DNA of 64,000 nt from Gemmiger formicilis (GTDB lineage: Bacteria > Bacillota > Clostridia > Oscillospirales > Ruminococcaceae), in NCBI RefSeq assembly GCF_018784445.1, contig NZ_WQOH01000045.1:1-64000 (forward strand), written 5' to 3'. The notes under the pieces are model-generated. The model made no database searches and was not told where the DNA came from. It saw only the letters and a program-made list of their open reading frames with translations. Shown in pieces: positions 34,029-42,285 of this stretch; the first letter of the stretch is position 1; each line of letters opens with the position of its first letter. The position numbers and the translations under genes are program-made.

Positions 34029-35237
34029 TTACTTCTCAATGACTTCCTTCGTGTCGCGGGCAATCATCAGCTCCTCGTTGGTCTCGATGATCAGCGTGCG
34101 GACGCGGGCGCCCCAGGCAGTGACCTCAACGACATCTTCCTTCTGCTTGTGTGCATCGCGGTTCTTGTCGGTGTCGATGCGGATGCCCAGCCAATCCATG
34201 TGGTGGCAGATCTTGGCGCGGGAGTCGGCGTCATGCTCGCCGATGCCGCCGGTAAAGACGATGGCATCCACACCGCCCATAGCGGCAATGTAGCTGCCGA
34301 TGGTCTTTTTAATCTGGTAGTTCAGCATGTCGCTGGCCAGCTGTGCGCGCTTGTTGCCGTTTGCGGCAGCCTCTTCCACGTCACGCTTGTCGCTGGACAC
34401 GCCGGAAACACCCAGCAGACCGGACTTCTTGTTCAGGATCTCGTCCAGCTCGTGGCCGGTGATTTCGAGATTATACTTCAGGTAGTTGACCACAGAGGGA
34501 TCCAGGTCGCCGCAGCGGGTGCCCATCATCAGACCGGCCAGCGGGGTCATGCCCATCGAGGTGTCGATAACTTTACCCTGGTCGACAGCGGCGATGGAAG
34601 AACCGTTGCCCAGATGGCAGGTGATGAGCTTCAGGCGCTCAATAGGCTCCTCCAGAAACTCGGCAGCGCGGTGGCTGACGTACTTGTGGCTGGTGCCGTG
34701 GAAACCGTAGCGGCGGACACCGTACTTCTCATAGTACTCGTAGGGGATGGCGTACATGTAGGCCTTCGGGGGCATGGTGGAGTGGAACGCGGTGTCGAAA
34801 ACAGCCACGTTCGGCTTGTCCTCGCCAAAGACCTTGTAGGAGGCCTCGATGCCCAGGATGGCGGCGGGGTTGTGCAGGGGGGCCAGGGGAGACAGGTCAT
34901 GGATAGCCTTGACGACCTCGGGGGTGATCAGGCAGCTCTCCTTGAACTTCTCGCCGCCGTGGACCACGCGGTGGCCGATGGCGTCGATCTCGGAAACGCT
35001 CTCAATGACCTTGCCCTCGCCGGTGGTCATCTTCTTGACGACCTCGGTGAAAGCCTCGGTGTGGGTGGGGAAGATGGCGGGCGTGGTGGCCTTGTGGCCG
35101 TTGGCCTCATGGGTGATCATGCTGCTCTCCATGCCGATGCGCTCGCACAGACCTTTGCACAGGACCTTCTCGCCCTCCATGTCGATCAGCTGGTACTTCA
35201 GGCTGGAAGAACCGCAGTTGATAACCAGAACTTTCAT
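34029..35237 (-). CDS. ackA: Acetate kinase
   Basis: The 402-aa ASKHA-fold kinase converts acetyl phosphate and ADP to acetate and ATP, giving ATP during fermentation, or runs in reverse to activate acetate. Visible are VLVINCGSSSLKY (3–15), VVHGGEKF, the HLGNGSSIAAVDQGK motif (about 208–222), DTSMGMTPLAGLMMGTR and FTGGIGEH. AGGAGGA precedes ATG35237. The usual partner pta is not in the window. Confidence 0.96.
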   Translation of the reverse strand: MKVLVINCGSSSLKYQLIDMEGEKVLCKGLCERIGMESSMITHEANGHKATTPAIFPTHTEAFTEVVKKMTTGEGKVIESVSEIDAIGHRVVHGGEKFKESCLITPEVVKAIHDLSPLAPLHNPAAILGIEASYKVFGEDKPNVAVFDTAFHSTMPPKAYMYAIPYEYYEKYGVRRYGFHGTSHKYVSHRAAEFLEEPIERLKLITCHLGNGSSIAAVDQGKVIDTSMGMTPLAGLMMGTRCGDLDPSVVNYLKYNLEITGHELDEILNKKSGLLGVSGVSSDKRDVEEAAANGNKRAQLASDMLNYQIKKTIGSYIAAMGGVDAIVFTGGIGEHDADSRAKICHHMDWLGIRIDTDKNRDAHKQKEDVVEVTAWGARVRTLIIETNEELMIARDTKEVIEK

Positions 35238-35295
35238 GGAATATCCTCCTTAAAACTTGGCAGGGCAGATTTGCCCTTTCCTTATCCGTGATTTT

Positions 35296-35324
35296 ATTAT
35301 ATAATGGTGAAAAAGAATTTTCAA
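35296..35324 (-). promoter_or_regulatory. Promoter of ackA
   Basis: On the minus strand -35 TTGAAA (35319–35324) and perfect -10 TATAAT (35296–35301) are 17 nt apart. Confidence 0.82.
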
Positions 35325-35416
35325 GGGCAAGTTCTGCAAGATAGCACAATTTTTGCACAGTAACGGCAAAGTACTTTTTTAACAATCTATCGCCAAAGAA
35401 TCAGGAGAAAATCGTT

Positions 35417-36583
35417 ATGGATTTTACAGGCATTATCGCCGAATATGACCCCTTCCACAACGGCCACGCGGCCCAGATTGCGGCGGTGCGGGCGGCAGGT
35501 GCCCAGTGCATTGCTGTTTGCATGAGCAGCGGCGCGGTGCAGCGCGGCGGCGTGCCGATTCTGCCCGAGCGGGTGCGGGTGCAGGCAGCGCTGGCTGCCG
35601 GGGCGGATATCGTCATTGCCCTGCCTGCGCCCTACGCCTGCGCCACGGCGGAGCAGTTCGCCGCCGCGGGAGTGTATCTGCTGGCCGCCCTCGGGTGTGA
35701 CACACTGGCTTTTGGGGCCGAGACGCCCGACGCGGGGGCGCTGCTGGACGCGGCCAGGCTGCTGCAATGTGAAGAAATTGACGATGTGATACGCAAAAAT
35801 CTTGCAACCGGCATGACCTACGCCGCCGCCCGGGCCGAGGCCGCCGACACCCTGCGCCCCGGCACAGGGACTTTGCTGCGCACCCCCAACAACATTTTGG
35901 GCATCGAATACTGCAAGGCAATTTTGGCGCAGCACACGCCCCTCACGCCTTTTGCGCTGCCGCGGCTGGGCGCGGCCCACGGCGGCGGGGCAGGGGAGCA
36001 TGCGGGCACACCGATGGCCAGCGCCAGTTTTTTGCGCAGCCTGCCCCAGCCTGATTGGGAACCCTTTGTGCCTGCCTGGGCGGCGGAACTCTACGGCAAA
36101 GCCGCCGCCGAGGGCCTTTTGCTGGACGGCGCAAAATTTGAGACGGCCATTTTAACGCTGCTGCGGATGCAGGATCCCGAAAATTTCGCGCAGGTGCGTG
36201 GAGTCAGTGAGGGGCTGGAAAACCGCCTGGCTGCCGCCGTGCGAGAGGCAAACAGCATGGACGACCTGTATACGAGACTAAAAACCAAGCGCTACCCCCA
36301 CGCGCGGCTGCGGCGGCTGGTGCTGGACGCGGCGCTGCAGCTCCCGGCAGAATTGCCAATGCCGCCCTACCTGCATGTGCTGGGCGCACGAAAAACAGCG
36401 CTGCCGTGTTTAAAACAGGCAACGCTCCCGGCGGGCACAGCTCTGGCCGACCTGGTGCGCAGCAGCGCCGAAGCTGAAAAAATCGGCAGACTGCATAGCA
36501 AGGCAACAGATTTTTCGTCATTATGCAGAGAAAAAATTCAGCCTATGGGGCTTGCGTTTACTGCTAAGGCGGTGGTAATATAA
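35417..36583 (+). CDS. tmcAL: tRNA(Met) cytidine acetate ligase-like protein TmcAL
   Basis: The 388-aa nucleotidyltransferase-fold protein opens with GIIAEYDPFHNGHAAQI, the HxGH-type ATP-binding motif. It continues with QRGGVPILPERVRVQAALAAGADIVIALP and FGAETPD, all marks of the DUF795/TmcAL family. Known members form acetyl-AMP from acetate and ATP and make N4-acetylcytidine in the elongator tRNA-Met anticodon. It is divergent from ackA, an acetate-producing enzyme. Relatives normally have NPFHNGH; Asp replaces Asn here. Confidence 0.85.
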   Translation: MDFTGIIAEYDPFHNGHAAQIAAVRAAGAQCIAVCMSSGAVQRGGVPILPERVRVQAALAAGADIVIALPAPYACATAEQFAAAGVYLLAALGCDTLAFGAETPDAGALLDAARLLQCEEIDDVIRKNLATGMTYAAARAEAADTLRPGTGTLLRTPNNILGIEYCKAILAQHTPLTPFALPRLGAAHGGGAGEHAGTPMASASFLRSLPQPDWEPFVPAWAAELYGKAAAEGLLLDGAKFETAILTLLRMQDPENFAQVRGVSEGLENRLAAAVREANSMDDLYTRLKTKRYPHARLRRLVLDAALQLPAELPMPPYLHVLGARKTALPCLKQATLPAGTALADLVRSSAEAEKIGRLHSKATDFSSLCREKIQPMGLAFTAKAVVI

Positions 36584-36667
36584 ATATCATATGGAGAAAA
36601 AATGCGCATAATACAAGATTGTTGCATTTTTAACGCGCAAAATCGGTACGAAATGAAGGAGTAAAAC

Positions 36668-37948
36668 ATGGCGCTGCACGTAATGGACGAAGCAAACCAC
36701 TGCCTTGGCTGCAAGGTGCCCCGCTGCCAGCAGGGGTGTCCCATCCACACCAATATTCCGGAAGTCATCCGCCTTTTAAAAGCCAACAAGCTGGACGAAG
36801 CGGGCCGTATGCTGTTTGAAAACAACCCCCTGACCACCGTCTGCTCGCTGGTCTGCAACCACGAGAACCAGTGCGAGGGGCACTGCGTGCGCGGCATCAA
36901 GGGTGCGCCCGTGCATTTCTCGGTCATTGAGAACTACATCTCGTCCACCTACGCCAGCCAGATGACCCAGGGCCCTGCGCCCTCCAACGGTAAAAAGGCC
37001 GCCATCATCGGTTCCGGCCCGGCGGGCCTGACCATTGCGGTCATCCTGGCACGCTATGGCTACGATGTTACGATCTTTGAGAGCCACGATAAAATTGGCG
37101 GCGTGCTGCGCTACGGCATCCCGGAGTTTCGTCTGCCGAAATCGGTGCTGGATGACTTCGAGTACCGCCACCTACGCTTGAAGGGCATCAAGGTCCGCCC
37201 CAACACCGACGTGGGCAAGGCGCTGAAAATCGAGGACCTGTTCCGCGACGGCTACAAGGCCATCTTTATCGGCACCGGTGTATGGCGGCCCAACACGCTG
37301 CACATCAAGGGCGAGAGCCTGGGCAACGTACACTACGCCATCAACTACCTGCAAAACCCCGATGTCTACCACCTGGGTGAACGGGCCATTGTTATCGGCG
37401 CGGGCAACGCGGCCATGGACGTGGCGCGCACCGCCATCCGCCACGGCACGCGGCATATCGAGTGCTTCTCGCTGTCCCGGCACATCACGGCCAGCGAGTA
37501 CGAGGCCAGCTATGCCAAGCTCGAAGGCGTCAACTTTATCTTTAACAAAAAGCCGCTGGAAATCACCGATAAGGGCGTTGTCTTTATCGATCTGAGCGAG
37601 GCCGAGGACGGCACGCTGACCGAGATCCCCGGCACCGAGAAGCTCTACCCGGCGGACAGCGTTATTGTCTCCATCAGCCAGGGCCCCTGTACGACGATCA
37701 CCGACAGCACCAAGGATCTGAAAACCAACACTCGCGGCCTGTTTGAAACGGATGAGGTCGGCCGCACCAGCATCCCCGGCATCTTCGCCAGCGGCGACGC
37801 CGTCAAGGGCGCACGTACGGTGGTCGAGGCCGTGGCATACAGCAAGACCGTGGCCGAGGCCATGCACGAGTATATGCAGACCCTGCCCCCGGATCTGCCC
37901 GACGAGTACGCCAATGTACCTGTCGCGGAGTATGACGAGGGAAACTGA
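36668..37948 (+). CDS. GltD-like NAD(P)H-dependent flavoprotein (Fe–S/FAD)
   Basis: The 426-aa oxidoreductase has an N-terminal [4Fe-4S] domain (CLGCKVPRCQQGCP, about 13–26, and CSLVCNHENQCEGHC, about 59–73), an FAD-binding IGSGPAG (about 115) and an NAD(P)-binding IGAGNAAMDVART (about 245). It matches the small subunit of glutamate synthase and the NfnB/SudA family. Neither a GltB large subunit nor an NfnA partner is adjacent, so electron acceptor and role are open. GAAGGAG precedes ATG36668. Confidence 0.85.
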   Translation: MALHVMDEANHCLGCKVPRCQQGCPIHTNIPEVIRLLKANKLDEAGRMLFENNPLTTVCSLVCNHENQCEGHCVRGIKGAPVHFSVIENYISSTYASQMTQGPAPSNGKKAAIIGSGPAGLTIAVILARYGYDVTIFESHDKIGGVLRYGIPEFRLPKSVLDDFEYRHLRLKGIKVRPNTDVGKALKIEDLFRDGYKAIFIGTGVWRPNTLHIKGESLGNVHYAINYLQNPDVYHLGERAIVIGAGNAAMDVARTAIRHGTRHIECFSLSRHITASEYEASYAKLEGVNFIFNKKPLEITDKGVVFIDLSEAEDGTLTEIPGTEKLYPADSVIVSISQGPCTTITDSTKDLKTNTRGLFETDEVGRTSIPGIFASGDAVKGARTVVEAVAYSKTVAEAMHEYMQTLPPDLPDEYANVPVAEYDEGN

Positions 37949-37951
37949 CAT

Positions 37952-37977
37952 AAAAAGGCTTCCCCCATGGGGGCTTT
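37952..37977. repeat. Short family B palindrome
   Basis: AAAAAGGCTTCCCCCATGGG with GGGCTTTAT follows the flavoprotein gene by 3 nt and overlaps the end of the LysR gene. It may terminate converging transcripts, though the T run is poor. Confidence 0.5.
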
Positions 37978-38854
37978 ATCGCATCCGCGCAAACTCCCTT
38001 GCATGCTTCACAAACTCCTTCGCCGCGGGGGACAGCGCCCCACGCGACAAACATGCTAATCCAATGCTGCGCTTGGCGGCAGGTTCCAGCTGCAAAACTT
38101 GGCAGCCCGCGCTGGCGGCACCCTCTTTAAACATCAGCTCGGGCATCAGGGCCAAGCCCTGCCCGCAGGCCACCATGGCGATCATGCTCTGGTCGTCCAC
38201 GATATAGCATTGGCTCGACACGTGCAGATCGTTCTTTTTGAAATAACTTTGGATGTCGGCGTCCACGTCGGACTGCTGGCTGACAAAAGGCTGACCGCGC
38301 AGTTCCTCGGCCCGCACCACGCCGGGGCGGCGGGGCTTGTAGTCCGGCGGTGCAATGCAAATCAGGCGGTCATCGTACAGCGGCTCAAAATCCAGTTCCT
38401 GGGCGCTGGAATTGGAGAGAAATCCCAATTCCACCGCGCCGGTTTTCAGCCAGCCGGTAATATCATCGTAGGATCCCTGGTAAATTTGCACGTCGATGCC
38501 CGGGAACGCAGCCCGGAAGCCCGGCACGATTTTGGGCAGCCAGGTTACGCAGGCCGAGTTGAACACCCCCAGCCGCAGCGCACCCTTGTGCATACCGTTG
38601 ATCTGGGCAATGGACTGCTCCAGCGACTCGCTGCTGGCCAGCATTTGCTGGATGGCGGGCATCAGTTTTTCGGCGGCGGCGGTCAGGGTGACGCCGCTTT
38701 TGGTGCGGGTGAACAGCGGAAAGCCGCACTCGGCCTCCACGCCGGACACCGCGTGGCTGACGGCGGAAGGGGTGATGTGCATACGCTCCGCCGCGGCGGC
38801 AAAGGTGCCCAGCTGGGCGACAATGCTTAACAGCTGGCAGTCTGTCAGAGTCAT
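37976..38854 (-). CDS. LysR-family transcriptional regulator
   Basis: The 292-aa protein has an N-terminal winged helix-turn-helix (residues about 3–60: LLSIVAQLGTFAAAAERMHI, SAVSHAVSGVEAE) and a C-terminal effector-binding domain of two Rossmann-like lobes. ATG38854 is preferred over 38863 since AGGAGA lies 9 nt ahead. It converges with the GltD-like gene, which might be its target, or it may act on the plus-strand signals near 38.9 kb. An inverted repeat TTCAT–N7–ATGAA lies just upstream. The effector is unknown. Confidence 0.9.
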   Translation of the reverse strand: MTLTDCQLLSIVAQLGTFAAAAERMHITPSAVSHAVSGVEAECGFPLFTRTKSGVTLTAAAEKLMPAIQQMLASSESLEQSIAQINGMHKGALRLGVFNSACVTWLPKIVPGFRAAFPGIDVQIYQGSYDDITGWLKTGAVELGFLSNSSAQELDFEPLYDDRLICIAPPDYKPRRPGVVRAEELRGQPFVSQQSDVDADIQSYFKKNDLHVSSQCYIVDDQSMIAMVACGQGLALMPELMFKEGAASAGCQVLQLEPAAKRSIGLACLSRGALSPAAKEFVKHAREFARMR

Positions 38855-38881
38855 GGTCTGCATCTCCTATGGTGAATAAAA

Positions 38882-38898
38882 TTCATGTGATGTATGAA
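38882..38898. promoter_or_regulatory. Candidate LysR binding site
   Basis: TTCAT–N7–ATGAA is a 17-bp dyad fitting the T-N11-A LysR form. It lies between the LysR promoter and its ribosome binding site. Confidence 0.5.
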
Positions 38899-38924
38899 AA
38901 AGTTGAGCTTTACTTCATGCCTAT

Positions 38925-38953
38925 AATGTACTATCATAAAGTCAGAAAGTCAA
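38925..38953 (-). promoter_or_regulatory. Promoter of the LysR gene
   Basis: On the minus strand -35 TTGACT (38948–38953) and -10 TACATT (38925–38930) are separated by 17 nt. Confidence 0.65.
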
Positions 38954-39040
38954 TGCCTGCATCGCACAATGCAGGTTGAAAATGACTCCTCTCCCTCCAA
39001 CCTCACCCCACCGGCCCGCACACCGGTGGGGCTTTTTTTA
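38930..39040 (+). ncRNA. Candidate small RNA ending at an orphan terminator
   Basis: A plus-strand TATAAT (38922–38927) is followed by a hairpin CCTGCAT/ATGCAGG (38956–38975) and then a strong terminator (39007–39040). No open reading frame of note lies between, and the gene before it runs on the other strand. A transcript of about 110 nt would fit. No -35 box is convincing. Confidence 0.35.
39007..39040 (+). terminator. Orphan strong terminator
   Basis: The stem CCCCACCGG/CCGGTGGGG is followed by seven T residues. No plus-strand gene ends nearby. Confidence 0.88.
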
Positions 39041-39067
39041 TTTTGCGGATTGTGGTATGATACTAAT

Positions 39068-39212
39068 AAAGCCTTTCCCCAAGGGGGAAGGTGCCCCGAA
39101 GGGGCGGATGAGGGGTGGCCTTCCCGCGGCAAACCGTGAATGGGTGGCTGCGGCAGACCGGCCCCTCATCAGGCCGTTTCACGGCCAGCTTCCCCCAAGG
39201 GGGAAGCCTTTA
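39068..39212. repeat. Full-length dispersed repeat, family B (145 bp)
   Basis: The ends AAAGCCTTTCCCCAAGGGGG and the inverse CCCCCAAGGGGGAAGCCTTT bracket GGATGAGGGG and CCCCTCATC segments and a GGCCGTTTCACGGCC hairpin. It appears to be the complete form of the shorter copies at 22.8, 28.65, 37.95, 47.72, 56.23 and 56.98 kb. Confidence 0.8.
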
Positions 39213-39232
39213 ACGTAAAGGTGGAAAATCAC

Positions 39233-40144
39233 ATGGCAAAATCACGTGGGGTGCGGGGCGCGGCGGGTTTCTGCGCGGTGGCATCCTTGGTATATCTTCT
39301 GGTGCGCAGCCTGCTGTATGCGCTGGTCAGCACCCTTATGGGGCTGGCGCACCCGGGGGCCAGTATGGCAAAACCCCTGGGCTTCAGCGAGGTCAGCCTG
39401 GCGCTGTTCCAGTTGATTATTGGGCTGGGGGCCATCGGTCTGACGCTGGTTTTTATGATGAAACTGACCCGTCTGCGGTCCGACGACCTGCGCCTTACGC
39501 TGCCCGCACCGTGGAGCCCAGGCTTCTGTCTGCCGGTGTTCCTTGGCGTGGCGAACCTCGCCAACCTGGCAGGGGCGCTCATCAACCACATCACCGGCAG
39601 CGAGACAACGGCCCAGATGCTGCCCAGCGGCGGGCCGGAGCTGTTCATGTACTATCTGGCGCTCTGCGTCATGCCCGCTGTGGCCGAGGAACTACTGTTC
39701 CGCGGCGCGTTCCAGGGCTTGATGCGCCCTAGCGGCAGCGCGGCGGCCATCTTTGCCCCGGCACTTCTGTTCGGGCTGCTGCATCTGGATCTGGCGCAGG
39801 GGTTGACGGCTTTTGTCTGCGGCGTGTTCCTGGGCTGGCTGGCCGAGCGCTCGGGCAGCATTTTACCGGGGATGCTGCTGCATCTGGTGAACAACACACT
39901 GGCATTTTTGACGATGTATCTTCGGTATTATGCCCCGACGGAGGCATCCTTCGGCGTCGAGCTGTTCCTGCTGCTTTTCTTCCCGCTTTTCGGGCTGTGG
40001 ATGATCTGGCACGCGCGAGGGCAGGGGTTCCGCTTTTCGGCGGGGCTGCGGCCCGGCGTGGATGTACTGGCGGTCTTTACCAGCCCGGCATACAGCGCAG
40101 TTGTGATTTTCCTGGTGGTTTATGCTGTGATTTTTGTACATTGA
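39233..40144 (+). CDS. CPBP-family intramembrane metalloprotease
   Basis: The 303-aa membrane protein has about eight helices and the CPBP/Abi motifs: EELLFRGAFQGL (motif 1, Glu-Glu and Arg), FGLLHLDLAQGL (motif 2, His) and LLHLVNNTLAF (motif 3, His and Asn). Relatives process prenylated proteins or peptides or protect against bacteriocins. AAAGGTGG lies 9 nt before ATG39233, right after the family B repeat. It opens a tight operon with tadA. Confidence 0.87.
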   Translation: MAKSRGVRGAAGFCAVASLVYLLVRSLLYALVSTLMGLAHPGASMAKPLGFSEVSLALFQLIIGLGAIGLTLVFMMKLTRLRSDDLRLTLPAPWSPGFCLPVFLGVANLANLAGALINHITGSETTAQMLPSGGPELFMYYLALCVMPAVAEELLFRGAFQGLMRPSGSAAAIFAPALLFGLLHLDLAQGLTAFVCGVFLGWLAERSGSILPGMLLHLVNNTLAFLTMYLRYYAPTEASFGVELFLLLFFPLFGLWMIWHARGQGFRFSAGLRPGVDVLAVFTSPAYSAVVIFLVVYAVIFVH

Positions 40145-40153
40145 GAGGAAACT

Positions 40154-40615
40154 ATGTCCGATGAAGAACTGATGCAGACCGCGCTGGACGAGGCAAAAAT
40201 TGCTGCGTCCCTCGGCGAAGTGCCGGTGGGGGCGGTCGTCGCCAAGGACGGCGAGATCATTGCCCGCGCCCACAACCTGAGGGAGAGCGGCAAAAACGCC
40301 ACCTACCATGCCGAGCTTATGGCCATCGACGCAGCCTGCAAGGCACTGGGCGGCTGGCGGCTGTGGCAGTGTGAGCTGTTCGTGACGCTGGAACCCTGCC
40401 CGATGTGCAGCGGAGCCATCATAAACAGCCGCCTGAAGCGGGTCGTCTACGGCGCCCGCGACCCCAAGGCCGGCTGCTGCGGTGGCCTGACTGACCTGTT
40501 TGCCCTGCCCTTCAACCACCACCCGGTCATTGAATCGGGTTTGATGGAGGCAGAAGCGCAGGCCCTATTGCAGGAATTTTTTGTGATGCTGCGGGAAAAA
40601 AGGAAGAAAAAATAA
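40154..40615 (+). CDS. tadA: tRNA-specific adenosine deaminase TadA
   Basis: The 153-aa zinc deaminase converts adenosine 34 of tRNA-Arg(ACG) to inosine. It carries the zinc and catalytic motifs HAE (about 53) and PCPMCSG (about 83), plus the NLRES and ARDPKAG segments of TadA. It starts 9 nt after the CPBP gene. Confidence 0.93.
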   Translation: MSDEELMQTALDEAKIAASLGEVPVGAVVAKDGEIIARAHNLRESGKNATYHAELMAIDAACKALGGWRLWQCELFVTLEPCPMCSGAIINSRLKRVVYGARDPKAGCCGGLTDLFALPFNHHPVIESGLMEAEAQALLQEFFVMLREKRKKK

Positions 40616-40617
40616 CC

Positions 40618-41358
40618 ATGAACAAAAACGTACTCATCACCGGCGGCAGCCGGGGCATTGGCGCGGCGGCGGTGCTAGCGTTCGCCAAGGCCGGTTATAA
40701 CGTCGCCTTTACCTACAACGCCCACCCAGACGCCGCGGACGCCGTGCGCCGCCAGGCCGAAGCCCTCGCCCCCGGCGGGTGCTTCCTTGCCATCCGGGCC
40801 GACGCGGGCGACTCTATTCAGGTGCAAGCCGCCGTGGAGCAGGCACAGCGGGAACTAGGCAGCCTGCAGGTGCTCGTCTGCAACGCGGGCATCGCACAGG
40901 TCAAACTTTTCACCGACACCACCGACGAGGATTGGCGGAGGATGATGGCCGTTGACATGGACGGCGCGTTCTACGCTTGCCGTGCCGTGCTGCCCGGCAT
41001 GATCCACCAGAAATATGGCCGCATCCTGCTGGTCAGCAGTATGTGGGGCCAGACCGGCGGCAGCTGCGAGGTCGCGTACAGCGCGGCCAAGGCGGGCCTC
41101 ATCGGTCTGGGCAAGGCGCTGGCAAAAGAGGAAGGCCCCAGCGGCATCACGGTCAACGTCATTGCGCCGGGCGTCATTGACACCGACATGATGGCGGGCT
41201 TTACCGCAGAGGACCGCGCCGCTTTGGCCGAGGAAACCCCGGTGGAGCGCCTGGGCACAGCGGACGAGATTGCACGCACGATGGTCTTTCTGGCCGATGA
41301 GGCCAGCGGCTACATCACCGGCCAGGTGCTGGGTGTCAACGGAGGACTGGTGATTTGA
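40618..41358 (+). CDS. Short-chain dehydrogenase/reductase, FabG-like
   Basis: The 246-aa SDR has the cofactor loop TGGSRGIG (8–15), NAGIAQ, the catalytic Ser in LLVSSMWG and the YSAAKAG catalytic Tyr/Lys, closing with VLGVNGGLVI. It resembles 3-oxoacyl-ACP reductase, but the setting beside tadA and without fab genes leaves the substrate open. It starts 2 nt after tadA. Confidence 0.87.
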   Translation: MNKNVLITGGSRGIGAAAVLAFAKAGYNVAFTYNAHPDAADAVRRQAEALAPGGCFLAIRADAGDSIQVQAAVEQAQRELGSLQVLVCNAGIAQVKLFTDTTDEDWRRMMAVDMDGAFYACRAVLPGMIHQKYGRILLVSSMWGQTGGSCEVAYSAAKAGLIGLGKALAKEEGPSGITVNVIAPGVIDTDMMAGFTAEDRAALAEETPVERLGTADEIARTMVFLADEASGYITGQVLGVNGGLVI

Positions 41359-41942
41359 TGCGCGCCGAATACCGCGAGGGAGAGCGCTTTTCACACCTTG
41401 ATTTTACAGAGGAAACCTTTTACGACTGCGACTTCTCCGACTGCACTTTCATCGACTGCACATTTGAAAACTGCAAGCTGGACCACAGCGTGCTGAGCGA
41501 GTGCCAGTTCATCCGCTGTACAATTACAGGACTGAAAACCACGATGTCCCGTGCAAAGTTTACAGAATTTCAAAACTGCACCCTCAACAATATCGACTGG
41601 CTGTCCCTGCAGGGAGACGGCTCGTTTGCTGACCCGATCGAAAAATTGCAGGACTGCCGCCTGAAATACAACACCTTCACCGAGATGAACCTTACAAAAT
41701 TCAACTTTGCGGGCAACGAGATCCAACGCTCTATGTTTGCCAAGTGCAATCTCGTCAGCGCGGATTTCGAGAAATGCGACCTGTTGGACACCGAGTTTTA
41801 CCAGTGCGATATGCGGAAGGCAAACTTCAAAGAGGCTGGCGGATATAAAGTCGATATCTTCGGCTGCAAGCTGCAGGATGCAAAATTTTCACTGCCGGAG
41901 GCAGTGTCGCTGTTGGGAGATTTGAGGATCAAATTGCTATGA
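41358..41942 (+). CDS. Pentapeptide-repeat protein
   Basis: The 194-aa protein is built from pentapeptide repeats of A(D/N)LXX-like form (FYDCDFSDCTFIDCTFENCKLDHSVLSEC is the clearest stretch in part), with an unstructured or loop segment near 75–95 and a short C-terminal helix. The fold is a right-handed beta helix. Qnr and MfpA use the same fold to mimic DNA and protect gyrase or topoisomerase IV, but repeat content alone does not prove that role. ATG41358 overlaps the SDR stop (TGATG). The parE–parC genes follow 2 kb downstream. Confidence 0.8.
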   Translation: MRAEYREGERFSHLDFTEETFYDCDFSDCTFIDCTFENCKLDHSVLSECQFIRCTITGLKTTMSRAKFTEFQNCTLNNIDWLSLQGDGSFADPIEKLQDCRLKYNTFTEMNLTKFNFAGNEIQRSMFAKCNLVSADFEKCDLLDTEFYQCDMRKANFKEAGGYKVDIFGCKLQDAKFSLPEAVSLLGDLRIKLL

Positions 41943-42194
41943 AGAATATACAGATTGAAAAACTGTCCAATTTGTATACAATCCGCCGCCTGACAGACGC
42001 CGATGTGTCGATGCTGTACGCATGGATGCTGCGCAATGACCAGTACTTCAGGTATTGCGGCGGCGGTACGACTCGGCATTGACAAGGAAAACCTGCAGTC
42101 CAATCATTTCTGGCGCAAAAACGGCTTTGCAGTGTTAAGAGAAGCAGCGCAGGAGCGCGGCATCGTCTTGCTTGCGGAACGGCGTCTGGCGTAA
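41939..42194 (+). pseudogene. GNAT acetyltransferase pseudogene with internal deletion
   Basis: An ATGA junction couples it to the upstream gene. Forty-seven codons read as a GNAT N-terminus (IRRLTDADVSMLYAWMLRN, QYFRYCGGG), then TGA at 42080. A second frame from about 42063 to the TAA at 42192 reads as the GNAT C-terminus (RLGIDKENLQSNHFWRKNGF, then LLAERRLA). The central acetyl-CoA-binding part, roughly 80–100 codons, is gone and the two ends are out of frame. Confidence 0.75.
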
Positions 42195-42285
42195 ATGCCC
42201 TCTGGCTGCCGCCCTTACAGTGGAAACAGGATACTACACACCCCACCCCCCTCTTTGCATACTATACCGCAAAGGGGGGCTTTTT

